A stretch of DNA of 64,000 nucleotides. Origin: Anaerolineales bacterium. GTDB lineage: Bacteria; Chloroflexota; Anaerolineae; Anaerolineales; DRMV01. The notes beneath the pieces were generated by a model that was given only the letters and a program-made list of their open reading frames with translations, was not told where the DNA came from and searched no databases. This document shows positions 43,129 through 52,330 of this stretch, piece by piece; the stretch's first letter is position 1; every line of letters begins with the position of its first letter. Made by a program: the position numbers and the translations under genes. The stretch is taken from assembly GCA_026996855.1 (NCBI GenBank), contig JALWJZ010000103.1, forward strand, positions 1 to 64,000, written 5' to 3'.

Positions 43129-44511
43129 TCAGGAAAGGGTCGCATTTTTGAAGCGGGCCTCCTCCTCGGCCACCCGGGCCAGGAAGGTCTCCAGAACCTG
43201 CAAGGCCCGCTGGGCGTAGGCCTGATGGCGGGCGCGTTTATCCCGGATGGGCTGCTCCAGGGGCGGAAGCAGGCCGAAGTTGGCCTTCATGGGCTGGAAG
43301 TCGGCCTCGGAGGCATGGGTGATGTAATAGGTCAGCGCGCCCAGCATGGTCTCCCGGGGCAGCACCAGGGGCGGCAGGCCGTGGGCGATGCGGGCCGCGT
43401 TCCAGCCCGCGAGCAGGCCGGTGGCGATGTTGCCCACGTAGCCTTCCACGCCCACGATTTGCCCGGCAAAGAGCAGGTCGGGCCGCTTTTTGCTTTGCAG
43501 GGAAGGCTCCAGCACCGCTGGCGCGAAGATGTAGGTGTTGCGGTGCATCTGGCCGTAACGGGCGAATTCCGCGTTTTCCAGACCGGGAATCATGCGGAAG
43601 ACCCGCTTTTGCTCGGAGAACTTCAGGTTGGTCTGGAAGCCCACCATGTTGTACAGGGTGGCGGCCAGGTTGTCCTGGCGGAGTTGCACCACCGCGAAGG
43701 GCTGTTTGCCCGTGCGGGGGTCGATGAGCCCGGTGGGGCGCAGGGGGCCGAAGCGCAGCGCATCCCGCCCGCGCGCGGCCATGACCTCGATGGGCAGGCA
43801 CCCCTCGAAGAAGGGGTGTTTCCCGGCCCGGACGCCCTGCTCCAGTTCCTTCTCGAAATCGTGGAGTTCGATGCGCTCCGCGTGCACCAGGGCATCCACG
43901 AAGGCGTAGTACTGCTCCTCGTTCATGGGGCAGTTGATGTAATCGCCCTCTTCCTGGGTGCCGCGGCCGTAGCGGGAGCCGCGGAAGCACACGTCCATGT
44001 TGATGGAATCGTACACCACGATGGGCGCGATGGCGTCGTAGAAGTAGAGGTGGTCCCGGCCGGTGAAGCGGGCCAGGGCCTGGGAGAGCCGCGGGGAGGT
44101 GAGGGGGCCGCTGGCGATGATGGTCAGACCCTGGGGGATGTCGGTGACCTCTTCGCGGATGATTTCGATGTTGGGGTGGCTTTCCAGGGCTTCGGTGACC
44201 TTGCGCGCGAAGCATTCCCGGTCCACGGCCAGGGCGCTGCCCGCGGGCACTGCGCACTCCTGGGCCAGGGCCAGGAGCAGGGAGCCCATGCGGCGGATTT
44301 CTTCCTTGAGCAGCCCGCCGGCCCGGTCCACCAGGGTGGTGCCCAGGGAATTGGAGCACACCAGTTCGGCCAGGTAGCCGGTGCGGTGCGCGCCCGTGGT
44401 CTTCTTGGGGCGCATCTCGTACAGGCGGACCTGGAGGCCCCGCTGGGCGGCCTGCCAGGCAGCCTCGCTCCCGGCCAGTCCCCCGCCCACGATGGTGACG
44501 ACTCGTTCCAT
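43129..44511 (-). CDS. trmFO: Methylenetetrahydrofolate-tRNA-(uracil-5-)-methyltransferase TrmFO
   Basis: 460 residues from the ATG at 44511, preceded by AAGGAGAAGGA. The ORF-track start is too long. It is a folate- and FAD-dependent enzyme that makes 5-methyluridine 54 in the tRNA T-loop. The FAD-binding motif is [16 protein letters not shown] at the N-terminus. Other family marks are [27 protein letters not shown] and VGVEGYVGN near the C-terminus. TrmFO replaces SAM-dependent TrmA in many Gram-positive and thermophilic bacteria. It lies 16 bp downstream of the UPF0175 gene and probably shares its promoter. Confidence 0.95.
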   Translation of the reverse strand: MERVVTIVGGGLAGSEAAWQAAQRGLQVRLYEMRPKKTTGAHRTGYLAELVCSNSLGTTLVDRAGGLLKEEIRRMGSLLLALAQECAVPAGSALAVDRECFARKVTEALESHPNIEIIREEVTDIPQGLTIIASGPLTSPRLSQALARFTGRDHLYFYDAIAPIVVYDSINMDVCFRGSRYGRGTQEEGDYINCPMNEEQYYAFVDALVHAERIELHDFEKELEQGVRAGKHPFFEGCLPIEVMAARGRDALRFGPLRPTGLIDPRTGKQPFAVVQLRQDNLAATLYNMVGFQTNLKFSEQKRVFRMIPGLENAEFARYGQMHRNTYIFAPAVLEPSLQSKKRPDLLFAGQIVGVEGYVGNIATGLLAGWNAARIAHGLPPLVLPRETMLGALTYYITHASEADFQPMKANFGLLPPLEQPIRDKRARHQAYAQRALQVLETFLARVAEEEARFKNATLS

Positions 44512-44527
44512 GGGGGTTCCTTCTCCT

Positions 44528-44800
44528 TCAAAAAGGGTTCCAATTCTCCACCGCCGCGAATTCGTCTTCCATCTCTTGGGGGGAGTAATCCAGATAGGCA
44601 ATGCGTCGTTTCCGAAGCAACTTCAGGAATTCCGCGCGCGAAATACCAAGCAGCCTGGCCGCCTTGCCCGATGAAATCACGTTGTCCGTAAACAGGGACA
44701 ACACAAGCCATTCTTTTACGCTGTTCTGGATGCGCGTTTGATCGTATCCGAAGCGCAACAAATCAGAGGGCACTTTCACTTCCAAGGTTACTTCTGTCAT
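44528..44800 (-). CDS. UPF0175 family protein (HTH, antitoxin-like)
   Basis: A 90-residue protein from the ATG at 44800. A TTG start seven codons earlier is also open. The C-terminal motif [32 protein letters not shown] is the UPF0175 helix-turn-helix. Members are often paired with toxin-like proteins, but here the next gene is trmFO. A good promoter lies 30 bp upstream. Confidence 0.8.
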   Translation of the reverse strand: MTEVTLEVKVPSDLLRFGYDQTRIQNSVKEWLVLSLFTDNVISSGKAARLLGISRAEFLKLLRKRRIAYLDYSPQEMEDEFAAVENWNPF

Positions 44801-44832
44801 GGGAGTCGTCCTTTTTTTCAAGGGGTGAAAAA

Positions 44833-44862
44833 ACTATACATCACAGCAAGGCGCTTTGTCTA
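44833..44862 (-). promoter_or_regulatory. Promoter of the UPF0175-trmFO pair
   Basis: On the minus strand TAGACA and TATAGT are 18 bp apart, with the -10 about 33 bp before the UPF0175 start codon. Confidence 0.65.
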
Positions 44863-44876
44863 CTGGTGTCCAAAAT

Positions 44877-45008
44877 CCAAAGCGGCACCAAGGTGCCGCA
44901 CTCCAAAATCTAAAGCGGCGTCGAGCCGCCGCACCCCAAAACCCAGAGCGGCGCCCAGGCGCCGCACTCCAAAAGCCAAAGCGGCGTCGAGGTGCCGCAC
45001 TCCGAAAA
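44877..45008. repeat. Four-copy tandem array of the 33-bp palindromic unit
   Basis: Four consecutive 33-bp units (44877, 44910, 44943, 44976), each with a GCGGCnnCnnGGnnGCCGC-type palindromic core and a CACTCCAAAA end. The centres differ between copies while mostly keeping pairing. It is the densest example of the family in this window. No gene lies in 44801-45171. Confidence 0.93.
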
Positions 45009-45107
45009 ACGCAGAGGCCTGCACGTTGGCGAGCGGCGGTATCAATGTACCATAAGCGGCGTGGAAGGGAACGCGGTTTTGGGAGCCCAAGGGGCGTGGT
45101 CACCTGA

Positions 45108-45140
45108 AAAGTCCGGGGCACCACCGCGGCCCCGGACTTT
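45108..45140 (-). terminator. Terminator after the acyl-CoA synthetase gene
   Basis: AAAGTCCGGGGC pairs with its complement over a 9-nt loop and is followed on the minus strand by a short T-run (TTTTC). Confidence 0.82.
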
Positions 45141-45171
45141 CCCCCATGAAAACGCGGGAAGCACGAACGGC

Positions 45172-47310
45172 TCAGCCCTCCTGAACCGGGCGGAGCAGGA
45201 TGCGGGCATCCAGGACGTGCGCGCCCTGGCCCACTTCCATCACCAACAGGGGGTTGATGTCCAACTCTTGGATGGCCTCGATTTCGGTGGCCAGTTGGGA
45301 AAGGCGCATGATGCACTGGGCCAGGGCATGGATGTCGCGCGGGGGCTGGCCCCGGTAGCCGTCCAGCAGCGCCCGGGCCCGGATTTCCCGCAACATGCGG
45401 TACGCGCCCAGTTCCCGCACCGGCGCGATGCGGAAGGTGACGTCTTTCAGCACTTCCACGTACACGCCGCCCAGGCCGAACATGAGCAGGGGGCCGAAGT
45501 GGGGGTCCCGGTGCATGCCCAGGATGGTCTCCAGGCCTTTGGAGGTGGGGAGGAATTTTTGCACGTACACGCCCCAGATGTCGGCATCGGGCATGGCGGC
45601 CAGGGCCCGGGCCAGCACCTGGTTGTAGGCTTCCCGTACCTGGTCGGGGTCTTGCAGGTTGAGGACCACGCCGCCCACGTCGAATTTGTGGATGATGTGG
45701 GGCGAGACGATTTTGACCACCACGGGGTAGCCGATGTCTTCGGCCGCCCGGACGGCTTCGTCTTCGGTCCGGGCCAGGCGTCCGGGTACGGTGGGGAAAC
45801 CGTAGGCCCGCAGCACCGCATGGGCCTCGGGTTCGGGCAGGAAGGTGCGCCCTTCGGCCCGGGCCTTTTCCACGATGGCCCGGGCGGTTTCCCGGTCCAC
45901 GTCGTCGAAAATGCGCACGGGGGTACGGGGACGGTTCACCCACGCGGTGTAGCGCACCATTTCGGCCAGGGCGCGCGCCGCGGCCTCGGGGAAGCGGTAG
46001 TTGGGGATGCGAGCCTCGTCCAGGATGGCCAGTACCCGCTCCAGCCCCTCCAGGGCCATGAAGCAGGCCACCACGGGTTTGGAGGCGGGATGCCGGGTCA
46101 CCACCTGCACCACGGTACGGGCCACGGCTTCCAGGTCCACCATGATTTGCGGGGTGCAGATGACCATCACCGCGTCCACGTTGGGGTCGTCCAGCACGGC
46201 CTGGAGGGCCAGGGCGTAGCGGTCTTCCTTGGCGTCGCCGATGAGGTCGATGGGGTTCTGGACGCTGGCCGTGGGGGGCAGGTGGGACCGCAGGTGTTCC
46301 CGGGTTTCGCGAGTGAGGGGGGCCATGCGCAGGCCGTAGCGCACGCAGGCATCCGTGGCCATGATGCCCGGGCCGCCGGCGTTGGTGACGATGGCCACTT
46401 TTTCGCCCTTGGGCAGGGGTTGCAGGGCCAGGGCCCGGGCATAGTCGAAGAGTTCTTCCAGGGTGTCGGCCCGCAGCACGCCGCTCTGGCGGAAGAGGGA
46501 ATCGTACACCTCGTCGGAACCGGCCAACGCGCCGGTGTGAGAGGCCGCGGCCCGGGCGCCTTCCCGGGTGCGGCCGGATTTGATGGCCAGGACGGGTTTC
46601 TTCTCCGTTACCCGGCGGGCCAGTTCGATGAAGCCTTTGGGGTCCTCCAGGTCTTCCAGGTACAGCAGGATGACGTCGGTTTGGGGGTCTGCGGCCAGAG
46701 CCTCCAGCAGGTGGTTTTCGTGAAGCAAGGCTTTGTTGCCCACGGAAAGGAATTTGGACAGGCCGATGTTTTCGCCCACCACGTACTCCAGCGCGGCCAC
46801 GCCCACCGCGCCGCTCTGGGAAATGAAGGCGATGTTGCCGGGCAGGGGCATGGAGCGGGCAAAGGTGGCGTTGAGCCGCACCCCGGGGTCGGTGTTCATC
46901 AGGCCCAAACAGTTGGGTCCCATGAGCGCGATGCCGTACTGGCGGCCGATGTCGCGGATTTGCGCTTCCAGTCTGGCCCCTTCGGGGCCGATTTCCTTGA
47001 AGCCCGCGGTAATGATGACCGCGGCGGGAATGCCCTTGACGCCGCACTCCTCCAGCACTTTGGGCACCACCCGCGCGGGCACCACGATGACGGCCAGGTC
47101 GATGGGGTCGGGGATGTCCAGCACCGAGGCGTAAGCCCGCACGCCCATGATGCTGTAGGCTTTGGGGTTGACGGGATACACCACGCCCTGGAATTCGCCC
47201 AGGAGGATGTTGGCGAACACGGCGCGACCCACCGTATCCGGCCGGGTGGAAGCGCCGATGACGGCCACGGAAGTGGGGGAGAGCAGGGCTTGAATCTGTT
47301 GGTTTTGCAT
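45172..47310 (-). CDS. ADP-forming acetate/acyl-CoA ligase, fused alpha and beta subunits
   Basis: A 712-residue NDP-forming acyl-CoA synthetase, which makes ATP from acyl-CoA and ADP. The CoA-binding domain opens with VAVIGASTRPDTVG. GPNCLGLMN and FISQSGAVG follow. The phosphohistidine is the His in ASHTGALAGSDEVYD near residue 260. The C-terminal 230 residues are the ATP-grasp beta part (GYPVVVKIVSPHIIHKFDVGGV, ELDINPL). The fused layout is common in archaea and fermentative or anaerobic bacteria. No pathway partner lies nearby. Confidence 0.92.
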   Translation of the reverse strand: MQNQQIQALLSPTSVAVIGASTRPDTVGRAVFANILLGEFQGVVYPVNPKAYSIMGVRAYASVLDIPDPIDLAVIVVPARVVPKVLEECGVKGIPAAVIITAGFKEIGPEGARLEAQIRDIGRQYGIALMGPNCLGLMNTDPGVRLNATFARSMPLPGNIAFISQSGAVGVAALEYVVGENIGLSKFLSVGNKALLHENHLLEALAADPQTDVILLYLEDLEDPKGFIELARRVTEKKPVLAIKSGRTREGARAAASHTGALAGSDEVYDSLFRQSGVLRADTLEELFDYARALALQPLPKGEKVAIVTNAGGPGIMATDACVRYGLRMAPLTRETREHLRSHLPPTASVQNPIDLIGDAKEDRYALALQAVLDDPNVDAVMVICTPQIMVDLEAVARTVVQVVTRHPASKPVVACFMALEGLERVLAILDEARIPNYRFPEAAARALAEMVRYTAWVNRPRTPVRIFDDVDRETARAIVEKARAEGRTFLPEPEAHAVLRAYGFPTVPGRLARTEDEAVRAAEDIGYPVVVKIVSPHIIHKFDVGGVVLNLQDPDQVREAYNQVLARALAAMPDADIWGVYVQKFLPTSKGLETILGMHRDPHFGPLLMFGLGGVYVEVLKDVTFRIAPVRELGAYRMLREIRARALLDGYRGQPPRDIHALAQCIMRLSQLATEIEAIQELDINPLLVMEVGQGAHVLDARILLRPVQEG

Positions 47311-47581
47311 ACGGCCGCTCCGTCAGGAAACTTCTCACGCGCTTGAAGGATGCAAGGGGATTTCTTCCACCTTGGATTGTACCTGAGGGGCGATGGCCTT
47401 CGTGGGTGAGAAACAGCACGTTGCCGCTGGCACCTTGCGCGCGAAACGAACCTGGTCCAAAAGGGCAGGAGTTATTCCCTGGCTTTTTGGTATCCTGGGA
47501 GAGGACGGGACCGACGTGGTGCGAAAGAATCGTGTACGTTGCTCCCTACAACTCCAACACCCGCAGGGAAGGATGGAGAAC

Positions 47582-48697
47582 ATGAACGTTTCCGGCGAAA
47601 GCAAGCCTCTGGTGTACGACCTGACTTACGAAGACTGGGAGGCCTGGGTGCAGAACCAGGGCCAGCCCCGGTATCGGGCCCGGCAGATTTGGGAGGGCCT
47701 GTACAAGCACCTGTGGCACCGCCCCGAGGATTTTTCCACCCTGCCCAAGGCGTTGCGGGAAGCCCTGGCCCGGGATTTCACCTTTTCCCATCTGACGCCG
47801 GTGAAAGAGCGGCAATCCCGGGACGGCGAGACCCACAAGACCCTCTTTCACCTGCCTGACGGCGCGGCGGTGGAAACGGTGCGGATGCGTTACGTGCGAC
47901 GGCGTACCTTGTGCATCTCCACTCAGGCGGGTTGCGCCATGGGGTGCGTGTTCTGCGCTACGGGGCAGTTGGGGCTGCTGCGCCACCTCACACCGGGGGA
48001 AATCGTGGAGCAGGTGCTGTACTACGCGCGCAAACTGCGGGCCCAGGGCGACCGGGTGACCAACATCGTGGTCATGGGCATGGGGGAGCCGCTGCACAAT
48101 TACGCGGCTACCCTCCAGGCCATGGATACGCTGAACGACCCGCGCGGGTTCGGTCTGGGCGCGCGGCGCATCACCATTTCCACCGTGGGCCTGGCCCCCA
48201 AAATCCGCCAACTGGCCCGGGAGGGGAAGCAGTACAACCTGGCGGTGTCCTTGCATGCCGCGGACGACGACCTGCGGTCCGCGCTCATCCCCGTGGCTCG
48301 CAGGTACCCCCTGGCCGACCTGTTCGATGCCTGCCGGGCATACTTCCAGGCCACCAGGCGACGCATCACCTTCGAATGGACCATGATTCGGGACGTGAAC
48401 GACAGCCCTCAGCAGGCAGAGCGCCTGGCCCGGTGGATTCGGGAATACGGGCTGGTGGCCCATGTGAACGTGATTCCCCTGAACCCCACGCCGGGGTACG
48501 AGGGCCGGCCCAGCCCCCGTCAGCGCATCGAGGCCTTTGCCGCGGTGCTGGAGGCCCACGGCATCCCCTGCACCGTGCGGGTGCGCCGGGGCATCGACAT
48601 CCAGGCCGGTTGCGGTCAACTGGCCGGGGAGCGGCTTGAGAGGGGCAAAATGGCCCTCCATGTCGCTACCGGGAAAAGAGTGGGAGGAAGGGCATAG
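47582..48697 (+). CDS. rlmN: 23S rRNA (adenine2503-C2)-methyltransferase, radical SAM
   Basis: 371 residues from the ATG at 47582 (GGATGGAG upstream). The ATG three codons earlier is possible. The radical SAM cluster motif CAMGCVFC follows STQAG, and VVMGMGEPLHNY is the SAM-binding segment. The second essential Cys lies in GIDIQAGCGQL near the C-terminus. It methylates A2503 of 23S rRNA and A37 of some tRNAs. The stop is 2 bp from the next start, so the membrane-protein gene is coupled to it. Confidence 0.95.
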   Translation: MNVSGESKPLVYDLTYEDWEAWVQNQGQPRYRARQIWEGLYKHLWHRPEDFSTLPKALREALARDFTFSHLTPVKERQSRDGETHKTLFHLPDGAAVETVRMRYVRRRTLCISTQAGCAMGCVFCATGQLGLLRHLTPGEIVEQVLYYARKLRAQGDRVTNIVVMGMGEPLHNYAATLQAMDTLNDPRGFGLGARRITISTVGLAPKIRQLAREGKQYNLAVSLHAADDDLRSALIPVARRYPLADLFDACRAYFQATRRRITFEWTMIRDVNDSPQQAERLARWIREYGLVAHVNVIPLNPTPGYEGRPSPRQRIEAFAAVLEAHGIPCTVRVRRGIDIQAGCGQLAGERLERGKMALHVATGKRVGGRA

Positions 48698-48698
48698 G

Positions 48699-49700
48699 GT
48701 GACGGAAAAACGCTTCTTTCACGCTCCCCTGTCTGTGGCCCTCCTCTTTCTCGCGGCTCCTTTCCTGGCCGAAGTGCTCCCCGGTGTGAATCCTCCGGCC
48801 GAATTGATGCGCCAACCCGGGGCCGTGCTTCCCCTGGTGGTTTTGTACGGCAGCGGAGCCGTGCTGGCCCGGGAACTCACCGTGCGCTGGAAAGGTGGGT
48901 ATCCCACCCTCCTGCTGCTGAGCGCGGCCTACGGGGTGCTCGAGGAAGGCTTGCTGGTGCGCAGTTTCTTCGACCCCGCTTGGCTGAAATGGCCTGCACT
49001 GGCAGGCTATGGGCGCTGGCTGGGGGTGAACCTGGTGTGGGCGCTCCACCTGACCCTGTACCACGCCGTATTCAGCATCGCCATCCCGGTAACGCTGGTG
49101 CAGCGAGGCCGGGCCTGGCCCCTGGAGCGGCCCTGGCTGGGCCCTTGGGGGTGGTGGCTGGTGGGTGGGTTGTACCTGCTGCGATTAGGCCTGGGATGGA
49201 GGAGCGATTCCCTTTATCGGGCTTCGGCGTTCCACGTGGCGGGGGTCCTGGTGGTCACGGCTCTTTTGGCCTTCTGGGCCCGCCGCGTCGCTTCGTTTCC
49301 TCGGAAGCCCAGGGGGCAGCAGGTACCGCGGAAGGCGCCCGCCCCCTGGAGGCTGAGCCTGTGGGCGCTGGGCACTTCGACCTTGTTCTTCGTCGTTTCC
49401 TGGGGGCTGCCCTTGTGGGGCGTGCCGGCGTGGGTGGTGGTGCCGGTGCTGTTGGGCCTGGCCATGGGGGCCTTTGCCTTTCTGGCCGCCTGGGGACGCC
49501 GCGGCGGTTGGGGACCGCGCCATCGCTTTGCCCTGGCCTCGGGCGGGGTCCTCTTCTTCGTCCTCCTGGCCTGGTTGCAGGAATGGCGACCCGACCCCGC
49601 GGCCTCCCGCCAGGGCATGGCGTTGCTGGGCCTTCTGACCGCGCTGATTCTGTTTTGGGCTTATCGCGGCCTTCCCGCCCGGGAGCCGGGAGCGCTTTAG
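48699..49700 (+). CDS. Polytopic membrane protein coupled to rlmN
   Basis: 333 residues from a GTG at 48699 with GGGAGGAAGGG upstream. The ORF-track start is inside rlmN. About nine hydrophobic helices. A segment YGVLEEGLLVRSFFDP and a later HLTLYHAVFS recall the EE...R and His motifs of CPBP-type intramembrane proteases, but the spacing (EE-four residues-R) does not match. I leave the function unassigned. Confidence 0.7.
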   Translation: MTEKRFFHAPLSVALLFLAAPFLAEVLPGVNPPAELMRQPGAVLPLVVLYGSGAVLARELTVRWKGGYPTLLLLSAAYGVLEEGLLVRSFFDPAWLKWPALAGYGRWLGVNLVWALHLTLYHAVFSIAIPVTLVQRGRAWPLERPWLGPWGWWLVGGLYLLRLGLGWRSDSLYRASAFHVAGVLVVTALLAFWARRVASFPRKPRGQQVPRKAPAPWRLSLWALGTSTLFFVVSWGLPLWGVPAWVVVPVLLGLAMGAFAFLAAWGRRGGWGPRHRFALASGGVLFFVLLAWLQEWRPDPAASRQGMALLGLLTALILFWAYRGLPAREPGAL

Positions 49701-49734
49701 GCGTTTTGCTTCTTCGTTTGGAGGTGATGGCGCG

Positions 49735-50433
49735 ATGTGCACCCGCATTTCCCTGACGCTGGACCGGGAAAGCCTGGCCCGGGCCTTCCCCGAATTCGTG
49801 CCGCCCACCGAGTGGCGGCCCCGGTACAACCTCAGTCCCGGGCAGCCGGTGCTGGCGGTGCTGAACGACGGCGCGTACGCCATGCGCCCGGTGTTTTGGG
49901 GATGGCGCAAGCCCTGGGCGCCGGAGAAGCGGAGCCTGCTGGTGAACGCCCGTGCGGAGACCGCGCATCAAAAGCCCACCTTTCGCGAGGCCTTCCTCCG
50001 TCGGCGATGCCTGGTACTGGCCGACGGCTTTTACGAATGGAAGGACACGCCCCAGGGTAAGCGCCCCTGGCGTTTCACCCTGAAGGACGGCCGGCCCTTT
50101 GCCCTGGCCGGGTTGTGGGTGGAAGACCAACCCCTGCCCGACGGCACCACCGGCCCAGCCTGCCTGGTGTTGACGGTGGACGCCAACGCGCTGGTGGGGC
50201 GGATTCACCCGCGCATGCCCCTGGTGCTGCCCCGGAATATGTACGAGGTCTGGCTGGCCCCTCACGAGGTGGTGCCGTGGGACCTGAAACCCCTATTGCG
50301 ACCCTATCCCGACGAGGGGATGCGTGCGCACCCTGTGAACCCGCGTTGCAACAACCCCCGCTTCGACGACCCCATCTGCGTCCAGCCTTACGAAGAGGGG
50401 GAAGCCCAGCAACCCGGTTTGTTTCACTCGTAG
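49735..50433 (+). CDS. HMCES/YedK-like abasic-site processing protein (SRAP domain)
   Basis: A 232-residue SRAP-domain protein. Cys2, exposed after Met removal, would form the stable thiazolidine crosslink to abasic sites in single-stranded DNA. Other conserved parts are RYNLSPGQPV, NARAETAHQKPTFREAF, the Glu in DGFYEWK and the His in RIHPRMPLVL. The usual MCGR start reads MCTR here. Its 3' end overlaps the convergent glycosyltransferase gene by 10 bp. Confidence 0.92.
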   Translation: MCTRISLTLDRESLARAFPEFVPPTEWRPRYNLSPGQPVLAVLNDGAYAMRPVFWGWRKPWAPEKRSLLVNARAETAHQKPTFREAFLRRRCLVLADGFYEWKDTPQGKRPWRFTLKDGRPFALAGLWVEDQPLPDGTTGPACLVLTVDANALVGRIHPRMPLVLPRNMYEVWLAPHEVVPWDLKPLLRPYPDEGMRAHPVNPRCNNPRFDDPICVQPYEEGEAQQPGLFHS

Positions 50434-51395
50434 TACAGGCGGAAGATGCGGTCGTACAGGGCCAGGAGCACCTTGCGTACCGGCCCCAGGTGGGCCAGGC
50501 GCCGCAGCAGCCCCGCTTGCCCCCGGGTTGCGGGCGCGGTCGTGGTGCCTCCCTTCCCCCGGAGAAAGTCGGGCAGGCGGTTGCCCATGTGGTCCACATA
50601 CGGCCTGGGGGTCATGAGGCGCAGGTAGCCCTTTTCGTTCAGGGCCAGATCCAGCCGGGTGACGTCCGCGCCCATGGGGCGGTCGTAGGGGAGGGGGAGC
50701 ACATCCAGCAGCGCGGCCTTGGGGGCCACGAACTGCCAGTGGCCCGCGCCGGCGATGGCTTCCACCCCGCGGTAGCGGATTTTCAACAGCCGCAGGTTTT
50801 CGTACGCCTGCCGGATGCGGTCTTCCGGGTGGCCCAGGCTGCGCTCGAAGGCGCGGAAGTCCTCCCACGCCAGGAAGCGGCCCCATTCGGTTTCGGCCTC
50901 CGGCTCCCGTTCGGCCCAGGCCCGGGTGGCGGTCCAGCGCTCGGCCGCGTTGGGGAAGGGCCGCGCGGTGACCATGCCTACCCGGGGGAAGGCCTCCAGG
51001 ATACGCAGGGAGGCCTCCAGCCAGCCGGGCCGGAAGTACACGTCGCTGTCCGCGTAGGCGACGATTTCCCCCGGCGCGGCAAGGAAGGCCATGTTCCAGG
51101 CACCCGTCTTTCCCAAATTGGCATGGGATAGCATGAGGTAATGAATTTTTCCTTCAAGATGGTATTGCTGAAGCACGGCTCGAGTGGTAGGTTCGCTCCC
51201 GTTGTCAAACACCAGCACTTCAAAAGAATTGGAACGAACACTCTCCCACAAGCTGGTCAGGCTGGCTTGAAAGACTTGCAAACTTTCCCGATAGTAACCT
51301 GCCAAATGCGGGATGTAGGTGACAAAAACTACGGTTACCCGGGCGGGAGCATGTGCTTGATGGGCTTGTTTGGCGGGGTTCTGTCCTACACGCAT
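50424..51395 (-). CDS. GT2-family glycosyltransferase
   Basis: 323 residues from the ATG at 51395 (GGAG seven bases upstream). The ORF-track entry starts far upstream in another gene. GT-A fold landmarks: VVFVTYIP at the N-terminus, VLVFDNGSEPTTRAVL, and the metal-binding DSD in VAYADSDVYFRPGW. Sugar and acceptor are unknown. It overlaps the preceding gene by 10 bp, so the gltX-GT-GT order forms one transcript read toward 50424. Confidence 0.88.
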   Translation of the reverse strand: MRVGQNPAKQAHQAHAPARVTVVFVTYIPHLAGYYRESLQVFQASLTSLWESVRSNSFEVLVFDNGSEPTTRAVLQQYHLEGKIHYLMLSHANLGKTGAWNMAFLAAPGEIVAYADSDVYFRPGWLEASLRILEAFPRVGMVTARPFPNAAERWTATRAWAEREPEAETEWGRFLAWEDFRAFERSLGHPEDRIRQAYENLRLLKIRYRGVEAIAGAGHWQFVAPKAALLDVLPLPYDRPMGADVTRLDLALNEKGYLRLMTPRPYVDHMGNRLPDFLRGKGGTTTAPATRGQAGLLRRLAHLGPVRKVLLALYDRIFRLYYE

Positions 51396-52330
51396 GGCCG
51401 CTCCATCCTGTAGTAGCCGCGCCACCAACCATCCCGGCTCAGCAGCGCGGCCTGCCATTTGCGGCGCACGATGCGAATCAAAACCCGTTTCCACCCTCGC
51501 TCGGGGAAGCCGTCTTTGAGGAGCCACAGTTCCAGTCGGCGCAGGGGCTTCATGGGGTGCCAGGGCGCGGGGCGAAGGCCCTGGGGGTACAGGATGTGGG
51601 TGGCTTCCCATAGGGTATACATGCGGGCGTCGCCTCCGGCCAGGCGCACGTTCACCCGGCTTTCGGGCTGTTTGTAATGGGGCCTGCCGCCGGGCAGGTG
51701 GCGGTAATGGTGGTTTTGGTGCACCACGAAAACCGTCGGGGTACCGTCCACCATGCGCCAGCCCTGGGCTCGAGCGTTGTAGACCATCCAGTTGTCCCAC
51801 CCGGCCCGGCCGATGGCGAAATCGGGCATGTGCAGGGGCAGGCTTTTGGGGAAGAGGAAATAGTCCATGCCCGTGGGGTTCAGCCGGCCTTCCCGCAGGG
51901 CCCGCCGGGCCAGGTTTTGGGGCCAGGTGGTTTCGGAGAAATCCAGGTCTTCGGTCACGTCCAGGTCCCAGCGCCGCCCGGTGACCAGGCTGAAGCCTCC
52001 CGCGCGTTCCAGCACCTCCACCGCGTGAAACAGGCAGGGGGTGAAGAGGATGTCCGCGTTGGCCAGCATGAGCCAGGGCGCGGTGGCCCGCTCGCGGGCC
52101 TGGTGGAGGATGTCGGAGAGCAGCGGGGTGCCCTGGGCGTTGCGCCGCACCCGGGGCAGGTACACCAGGCCCAACTCCCGGGCGATGGCTTCCGCCCCAT
52201 CTTCGTCGCCGAAGACCAGCACCTCCAGGCCCAGGGCCTTCCAGTTGCGCAGCGCGTTGGCCTGAATGCGCCGGATGTGGGGGTCGGTGAAGGGCTTGGG
52301 CGAGGTGGCCACGGTGATGCGGGGAGTCAT
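51386..52330 (-). CDS. Glycosyltransferase-like protein
   Basis: A 314-residue protein with GT-A-like features: TVATSPKPFTDPHIRRIQANALRNW at the N-terminus (over 20 residues in length, split here for description), VLVFGDEDGAEAIA, and WLMLANADILF with a possible DxD-like NAD. It resembles hypothetical glycosyltransferases that accompany glycan loci. It starts four bases before the gltX stop (ATGA overlap). Less certain than its partner at 50424. Confidence 0.7.
   Translation of the reverse strand: MTPRITVATSPKPFTDPHIRRIQANALRNWKALGLEVLVFGDEDGAEAIARELGLVYLPRVRRNAQGTPLLSDILHQARERATAPWLMLANADILFTPCLFHAVEVLERAGGFSLVTGRRWDLDVTEDLDFSETTWPQNLARRALREGRLNPTGMDYFLFPKSLPLHMPDFAIGRAGWDNWMVYNARAQGWRMVDGTPTVFVVHQNHHYRHLPGGRPHYKQPESRVNVRLAGGDARMYTLWEATHILYPQGLRPAPWHPMKPLRRLELWLLKDGFPERGWKRVLIRIVRRKWQAALLSRDGWWRGYYRMERPCV

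Noticed and set aside
44877-45008. CRISPR array
   Set aside because: The units abut with no spacers, vary in the centre and are palindromic. No cas gene is nearby.
44834-47419. 861-residue minus-strand ORF with an 11-residue repeat over the tandem array
   Set aside because: It is antiphase to the acyl-CoA synthetase gene and rich in Arg/Pro/Gly. The peptide repeat simply mirrors the 33-bp DNA repeat.
48699-49700. CPBP-family intramembrane protease
   Set aside because: EEGLLVR has four residues between EE and R instead of three, and the His motifs are not clearly placed.
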